Assembly: GCA_003220855.1 (NCBI GenBank)
Contig: QHTP01000160.1
Coordinates: 1 to 11,196 of the forward strand
Direction: 5' to 3'
Source: Gemmatimonadota bacterium
GTDB lineage: Bacteria; Gemmatimonadota; Gemmatimonadetes; Gemmatimonadales; GWC2-71-9
DNA length: 11,196 bases
Position numbers and translations under genes: made by a program
Shown here: piece by piece, positions 7,018 through 11,196 of the stretch
Layout of the letters: each line of letters opens with the position of its first letter
How positions within the stretch are numbered: position 1 is the stretch's first letter
The notes under the pieces: generated by a model
Databases searched by the model: none
What the model was told of the DNA's origin: nothing
Seen by the model: the letters and a program-made list of their open reading frames with translations, nothing else

Positions 7018-7488
7018 TCATTCCGGCCGCGCCAACAATTGATGTTTCAGCGTGACGATGCCGACGAACGCGTCGACCGCGCCGAAGTCGGGAAACTCCA
7101 TCCAGCACCAGCGGACCCCGCCCGCCATGCGCCCGTCGCGGACCGCCTGTCGCGAAGCCCGCGGCAGGCCGTCGGTCACGGCGAGCTCACGCTCCTCGCT
7201 CTCGCTCAAGATGAACGTGCCCGAGAGCGCGGTCTCCATGGGATGCAGATACGCGAGCTTGCGCCCGCCGACCTCGTACATCCACACCCACTTCCACGCC
7301 GTTCCCATGAACACGACCTGCTCGGTCACGTGCCGGAGGGCTCGGATCCCTTCCCGCGCCCGCCTGAAGCGCTGCGCGGCCCGGGGCGGGAGGTCCTTGA
7401 GCGGCGCGTCGGACTTGGGACGCTTGCGAGGGCTCGTGTAGAGATTGGTCGCCCAGTAACCCGGCGGCTGGTGCTCGATCGGGATCAT
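7018..7488 (-). CDS. DUF3788-like protein of unknown function
   Basis: A small, probably cytosolic protein of 156 residues with no signal peptide or membrane helix. The overall pattern recalls the DUF3788 family: a helical region with RAAQRFRRAREGIRAL, then a WKWVWMYEVGGRKLAYLHP strand pair, a GTFILSESEE strand-helix, and a C-terminal RWCWMEFPDFGAVDAFVGIVTLK segment corresponding to the end of that fold. The assignment rests on remembered pattern and is moderate. The protein is rich in tryptophan. The ATG at 7488-7486 lies 5 nt after the stop of the upstream propeller gene, with AGGG three bases before it. The frame stays open far upstream, but only as an antisense-like shadow within that gene. 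A hairpin follows the stop. No biochemical role can be named. Confidence 0.7.
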   Translation of the reverse strand: MIPIEHQPPGYWATNLYTSPRKRPKSDAPLKDLPPRAAQRFRRAREGIRALRHVTEQVVFMGTAWKWVWMYEVGGRKLAYLHPMETALSGTFILSESEERELAVTDGLPRASRQAVRDGRMAGGVRWCWMEFPDFGAVDAFVGIVTLKHQLLARPE

Positions 7489-7494
7489 GATCCC
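7481..7494. repeat. Perfect 14-bp palindrome over a start codon
   Basis: GGGATCATGATCCC reads identically on both strands. It contains the ATG of the DUF3788-like gene, its AGGG-type ribosome site, and the last base of the upstream TAG stop. With no loop it is a poor hairpin but could be a dimeric protein site. It may equally be a by-product of encoding Met-Ile-Pro beside a GGGATC spacer. Confidence 0.6.
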
Positions 7495-10400
7495 TATTGT
7501 AAACGACGGGTGAGCGAACGGAAGCGCTGCTCGAGCGCGCGCCCCTCCGCCTGCCGCGTGGTGAGTACGCCCAGCCAGTCGCGGACAGCGGCCTGGGCCT
7601 GCGCCGTCGGCTCGACGTCGGCGCCCTGAATCACGTTGTACAGCTCGACGAGCTGGCCGTTCAGGCGGGCCAAACCGGCGTCGCCGCCCTCGAGGGCCGC
7701 CGCCTGCCGGTCGAGTGAGTCGAGCGAGGGCACGAGCGCCGTGGCGCCCGCCTGCTCGCGCACGCGCCGGAGGGCGCCCCGCAACGTCCGCAGGGCGGCG
7801 AGCGCGGTCGAGTCGCGCCGCAGCGCGTCCGCGACGCGCGACGCCAGGGCAAACTGGCGATCGAGCGCCCCCGCGGCCGCCGACACGCGCGGATCCATCA
7901 TCACGCGCAAGGCTCGGGTGAACGTCCGCCCGTCGACCGTGAGACGGACGGTGTAGCGGCCGGGGACCACCCAGGGACCACGTGGCTCGCGCGGCGTGTC
8001 GTGGTACACGGCCGAAATGGGGTAGTCGTGCCGCAGCGCCGCGGGAGGCGGATAATGCAGGTCCCACACGAAGCGATGCATGCCCGCGCCGGCACCGAGT
8101 AGCGGCGAGGGGCGCATCCACCAAGACGGAATGTTCAAGCCCGAGTCCCGCGGCGGCACCGTATCGGCGCTCGAAAACCGTCGCACGACCGTCCCGGACG
8201 CGTCGAGAATGTCGAGCGCGACCGGGCTCACGGCTGCCCGCGGCAAATAGTAGTCGAGAATGGCGCCGTCGGGAGGGTTCTGGCCGACCGGCTCGTCGAT
8301 CGGGAGCGGTGTGTCGGTGTTCTCATTCCAGCGGACCCGGACCGCACCGGCGGGCCGGTAGAGGTAGACGTCCGGCGCCGCCGCGGCCTCACCGGCTTGG
8401 CGCAGCGGCGTGACGTCGTCGAGGATCCAGAAGCCGCGGCCGTGCGTAGCAACGACCAGATCGCTGTCGTGCACCACGAGGTCACGCACCGACGTAGGCG
8501 GCAGGTTGAGGCGCAGCGCCTGCCAGTGGCCGCCGTCGTCGAACGAGACGTACACGCCGCGCTCGGTGCCGGCGTACAACAGCCCGCGCTGCACGGGATC
8601 CTCTCGCACCGCGTTCACGACCGCGTTCGCCGGCAGTCCCTGCACGATCTCCGTCCAGGTCCGACCGCCGTCGCCGGTGCGATACACGTGCGGGTGCAGG
8701 TCGGCGAGCCGGAAGCGATTCACCGCCGCATACGCGACGAGCGTGTCGACGTGCGAGGCCTCGAGCAGCGAGACCTTGCTCCATGGCGTGAGCGCGGACG
8801 GCGTGACATCCGTCCATGTCCGGCCTCCGGTGTGTGTGACGTGAATCAGGCCGTCGTCGGTGCCGACCCACACCAGCCCGGCCTTCCGAGGGGACGGTGC
8901 CACGGTATAGATGACCCCCCGGTGCTTGCCCTTCTCGGGATCGAGCGACGCGAACACGCCGAGGTTCTCGGGCACTGCGTATGTCGCGCGAGTCAGATCG
9001 GGACTGATGGTCCGCCAATCACGGCCTCCGCTGGTGGTCTGGAACAGCACGTTGGTCCCGAAGTACAGCACATGCGGGTCCACCGGTGAGAACAGCAACG
9101 GCATGGTCCGGACCCAGCGGTACTTCCCGGCCCGTACGGGCTCGGGCGAAACGTCCTGCACCTGGCCGCTGCTCCAATCGAAGCGGCTGACCCTGCCACC
9201 GTACACGATGGTGGGGTGCAGCGGATCGGGCGCGATATAGCCGTACTCCTCGGCGCCGACCGGGTGCCACTCCCGGAACGTGATCTGACCGTCGTTGCCG
9301 CGGCTCGCGATTCCGACCGAGCCGCTTTCCTGCTGCCCGCCGTACACCCAGTAGGGAAAGCGGCGGTCGGTCGCCACGTGGTAGAACTGCGCCGTCGGCT
9401 GGTTGTACCACGAGCTCCAGCTCTCGCCGCCGTTCACGGTCACCACCGCGCCCTGATCGCCCGCGAGCAGGATGACGTTGGGGTCGTCCGGATCGATCCA
9501 CAGGCGATGGTAGTCGTCCCCGCCGGGAGCGCCGCGGAATGCGGTGAACGTGTGGCCGCCGTCCACCGACTTCCACGTCACCACGTTAGCTACATACACG
9601 ACGTCGGGATTGGTGGGGTCGACCTTGACCTCGTTGAAGTCGCCGTCGCGCCCCCACAGGCGCTCGTCGGCGTTCGCGAGGCGCCAGCTCTCGCCGCCGT
9701 CATCCGAGCGGTACAGCCCGCCCCCCTTGGTGGCGCCGACCACGGCGTACATGCGCGCGGGAGCGTTCGCCGACGTGGCGAGCCCGATGCGGCCGAGACC
9801 CTCTGCGGCACCTGGCAGTCCAGCCCCGACTTGCCGCCAGCTGGTGCCGCCGTCCGTGGACCGGTAGAGTCCGTTCGCCGCCGGCAGGGTCCACGAGCTG
9901 CCGATTTCCCACGGGGGCTGCCGCGCGGCCCACAGCACCGCGAACACGGTCTGAGCGTTCGCGGGATCGAACACGAGGTCCACCGCGCCCGTGTTCTCGT
10001 CCTTGTCGAGCACTTTCTGCCACGTGTCGCCGCCGTCCAGGGAGCGATACACGCCCCGCTCGCGGCTGGGGCCGTACGGAGACCCGAGCGCCGCCGCGAA
10101 CACGCGATTGGGATCGCGCGGATCGACTGCGATCGCCGGGATCTGGAGCGCGTCTGCCAGCCCGAGATGCCGCCAGGTGGTCCCGCCGTCGGTGGACTTG
10201 TAGACCCCGTCGCCCACGGATAGATCAGGACGCTGCAGGCCTTCCCCGCTGCCGACATAGATGGTGCGCGGGTCCGATGGGGCGACCGCGATCGCCCCGA
10301 TGGAGCCGGTCGGCCGGTCGTCGAAAATCGGCGTCCAGCTGCGCCCGTAGTCCCGGCTGCGCCACACGCCGCCGTTGTTCACGCCGATGTAGAGCACGGG

Positions 10401-10574
10401 CGGCCGGCCCGGCACGCCGACCGCGGCGACGGTGCGGCCCCCGCGGAATGGACCGATCTGGCGCCAGCGCATCGCCCCGAACAATGTCGGGTCGTACTGC
10501 TGGGCGTGGCTCTCGGACCGCACGACCGAGAGCGAGAGGGCGCAGAGAATGACTACGTGACGTACACGAGCCAC
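7494..10574 (-). CDS. Secreted Asp-box (BNR/sortilin-like) beta-propeller protein
   Basis: Large exported protein of 1026 residues. Residues 1-24 are a Sec signal peptide (MARVRH, a hydrophobic core, and SHA before Gln25). About eleven Asp-box motifs of the SxDxGxTW type follow between residues 72 and about 690, for example RSRDYGRSW, KSTDGGTTW, RSLDGGDTW, RSDDGGESW and RTGDGGRTW. They imply one or two beta-propellers like those of sortilin/VPS10 and BNR glycosidase-like proteins. The HGRGFWILDD segment closes the propeller region. A beta-rich domain follows (containing MHRFVWDLHYPPP and a PGRYTVRL strand), then a helical tail from about residue 925. No enzymatic residues can be assigned, so hydrolase labels would be guesswork. 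The GTG at 10574-10572 is preferred over the GTG at 10610: it has GGGAG seven bases upstream, avoids overlapping the menC-like gene, and starts right at the signal peptide. Confidence 0.9.
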   Translation of the reverse strand: MARVRHVVILCALSLSVVRSESHAQQYDPTLFGAMRWRQIGPFRGGRTVAAVGVPGRPPVLYIGVNNGGVWRSRDYGRSWTPIFDDRPTGSIGAIAVAPSDPRTIYVGSGEGLQRPDLSVGDGVYKSTDGGTTWRHLGLADALQIPAIAVDPRDPNRVFAAALGSPYGPSRERGVYRSLDGGDTWQKVLDKDENTGAVDLVFDPANAQTVFAVLWAARQPPWEIGSSWTLPAANGLYRSTDGGTSWRQVGAGLPGAAEGLGRIGLATSANAPARMYAVVGATKGGGLYRSDDGGESWRLANADERLWGRDGDFNEVKVDPTNPDVVYVANVVTWKSVDGGHTFTAFRGAPGGDDYHRLWIDPDDPNVILLAGDQGAVVTVNGGESWSSWYNQPTAQFYHVATDRRFPYWVYGGQQESGSVGIASRGNDGQITFREWHPVGAEEYGYIAPDPLHPTIVYGGRVSRFDWSSGQVQDVSPEPVRAGKYRWVRTMPLLFSPVDPHVLYFGTNVLFQTTSGGRDWRTISPDLTRATYAVPENLGVFASLDPEKGKHRGVIYTVAPSPRKAGLVWVGTDDGLIHVTHTGGRTWTDVTPSALTPWSKVSLLEASHVDTLVAYAAVNRFRLADLHPHVYRTGDGGRTWTEIVQGLPANAVVNAVREDPVQRGLLYAGTERGVYVSFDDGGHWQALRLNLPPTSVRDLVVHDSDLVVATHGRGFWILDDVTPLRQAGEAAAAPDVYLYRPAGAVRVRWNENTDTPLPIDEPVGQNPPDGAILDYYLPRAAVSPVALDILDASGTVVRRFSSADTVPPRDSGLNIPSWWMRPSPLLGAGAGMHRFVWDLHYPPPAALRHDYPISAVYHDTPREPRGPWVVPGRYTVRLTVDGRTFTRALRVMMDPRVSAAAGALDRQFALASRVADALRRDSTALAALRTLRGALRRVREQAGATALVPSLDSLDRQAAALEGGDAGLARLNGQLVELYNVIQGADVEPTAQAQAAVRDWLGVLTTRQAEGRALEQRFRSLTRRLQ
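8520..10361 (-). repeat. Protein-level Asp-box repeat array
   Basis: About eleven diverged copies of the S-x-D-x-G-x-[ST]-W hairpin loop are spread irregularly over some 1.8 kb of the propeller gene. In the DNA they recur as GGCGGCGA-type codon runs. The copies differ in sequence and spacing, as expected for propeller blades rather than recent tandem duplication. Three copies lack the usual Asp (for example TVNGGESW, TTSGGRDW and THTGGRTW). Confidence 0.8.
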
Positions 10575-10578
10575 GGTT

Positions 10579-10583
10579 CGACT
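10579..10583 (-). promoter_or_regulatory. Ribosome binding site that decides the propeller-gene start
   Basis: A region reading GCGGGAGTC on the minus strand places a GGGAG core about seven bases before the GTG at 10574-10572, inside the 13-nt gap after the menC-like stop. The competing GTG at 10610 has only a weak GGA before it. This favours the shorter reading, which begins exactly at the signal peptide. Confidence 0.55.
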
Positions 10584-10587
10584 CCCG

Positions 10588-11196
10588 CTAGAGGGTGCGT
10601 GTCGCGGCACGAAAGCGTCCAGGATCGAGCAGGCGGGCCACCGCCACGCCCGGGACGCCCATGCGACCGTCCTTACTCATCGTCAGCTTCACCACATCCG
10701 ACCCCCGTCCGAACCAGCGCGCGCTGGGTTCCAGATCGGAGGGATAGACGCACGCGGGGAGCGCGGCGACGGCGATGCCCGCCTGGGAGCCGATGCCCGA
10801 CTCCGGCATCGTGCCGGCCCAGAGCCGGGCGCCGCACTCCACGGCCACCCGGTAGATGCGGCACGCTTCGGCCAGCCCGCCGATGCGATGCACCTTGATG
10901 TTCCACACCATCGGCCCCTCGAGCGCGACGATTTGGCGGGCGATCCCGGCATCGCGCAGTGTCTCGTCCAGACACAGCGGCGTCTCGAGCGCCTGTGCCA
11001 GCCGGGCGTGGCCCACGAGCTCGTCCGGCGCGAGCGGCTGCTCGATGTAGAGGAGGCCGGCCGCATCGAGCGCGCGCAACGCCCGGTCGTCGGCCGGCCA
11101 CTGGTAGGCGCCGTTCGCGTCCACGGTGAGCGGCAGGTCCGTTCCCGCGAGCCCCGCGCGTGCGGCCCGAACCGCGACCTCATCCCAGCCGGGCGC
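10588..11196 (-). CDS. menC: MenC / N-acylamino-acid-racemase-like enolase-superfamily protein (5' end outside window)
   Basis: The C-terminal 202 residues of an enolase-superfamily enzyme, reading in from the right edge. The most likely role is o-succinylbenzoate synthase (dehydration of SHCHC in menaquinone biosynthesis). Close relatives racemise N-acylamino acids or dipeptides, and sequence alone does not separate these activities. Visible hallmarks are APGWDE at the window edge, where the catalytic KxK would lie just upstream, and the three metal ligands in VDANGAY (Asp), YIEQPL (Glu) and CLDET (Asp). The second catalytic lysine is in NIKVHRIGGL, and the GTMPESGIGS loop lies near the end. 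The usual GGMxExGIGR loop is altered to GTMPESGIGSQ, a mild divergence. The stop is TAG at 10590-10588, 13 nt before the propeller gene. ACIII oxidises menaquinol in its studied hosts, which makes the menC reading attractive. Confidence 0.8.
   Translation of the reverse strand, partial: APGWDEVAVRAARAGLAGTDLPLTVDANGAYQWPADDRALRALDAAGLLYIEQPLAPDELVGHARLAQALETPLCLDETLRDAGIARQIVALEGPMVWNIKVHRIGGLAEACRIYRVAVECGARLWAGTMPESGIGSQAGIAVAALPACVYPSDLEPSARWFGRGSDVVKLTMSKDGRMGVPGVAVARLLDPGRFRAATRTL

Noticed and set aside
7489..8124. Longer N-terminus for the DUF3788-like protein
   Set aside because: The extension is Arg/Ala/Gly-rich shadow coding over the propeller gene's helical tail. The ATG at 7488 has a ribosome site and suits the family length.
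8520..10361. Recurrent GCCGCCGTC-like words as a CRISPR or tandem DNA repeat
   Set aside because: They encode Asp-box loops, differ in sequence and have irregular spacing inside one long reading frame.
10575..10610. GTG at 10610 as start of the propeller protein
   Set aside because: It would overlap the menC-like gene by 23 nt, has a poorer ribosome site and adds a polar stretch before an otherwise normal signal peptide. It is not fully excluded.

Overview
This GC-rich window reads almost entirely on the minus strand and has the look of a chromosomal segment from a high-GC, menaquinone-using, aerobic Gram-negative-type bacterium. An Alternative Complex III operon, a large secreted Asp-box (BNR/sortilin-like) protein and a MenC-type enolase-superfamily protein together fit Gemmatimonadota best. 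Acidobacteriota, Rhodothermia or another ACIII-bearing lineage remain possible, because the phylum call is inferred from gene content only.

Right-hand block (about 11196 down to 7018, minus strand): the 3' part of a menC/N-acylamino-acid-racemase-like gene, then a ~1026-residue secreted beta-propeller protein with about eleven Asp-box motifs, then a small DUF3788-like protein. The spacings are 13 and 5 nt, so the three genes probably form one transcription unit. A stable hairpin lies directly after the last stop.

Left-hand block (6894 down to 1, minus strand): actABCDEF, the complete canonical gene order of Alternative Complex III (menaquinol:cytochrome c/oxidase oxidoreductase). ActF runs off the left edge of the window. 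The genes are packed with gaps of 11 and 4 nt or overlaps of 3, 8 and 3 nt. ActA is a pentaheme cytochrome. ActB is a Tat-exported, probably lipidated fusion of a molybdopterin-oxidoreductase-like domain and a four-cluster ferredoxin domain. ActC and ActF are NrfD-like quinol-binding/proton-path membrane subunits. ActD is a two-helix DUF3341 subunit and ActE is a monoheme lipoprotein cytochrome c. Quinol would be oxidised at ActC, and electrons would pass through the ActB Fe-S chain to the ActA/ActE hemes and then to a terminal oxidase, whose genes often follow actF and would lie outside this window.

Between the blocks is a 123-nt intergenic region (6895-7017) holding the hairpin, a candidate sigma70-like promoter for act, an inverted repeat bracketing its -10 element, and a (TG)6 tract. 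No RNA gene, mobile element or CRISPR array was seen, and no gene-free stretch exceeds 300 bases. The window holds a well-formed known respiratory system. The points most worth a second look are the retained four-cysteine motif in the cofactor-less domain of ActB, the menC-like gene near a menaquinol oxidase, and the unexplained propeller/DUF3788 pair.
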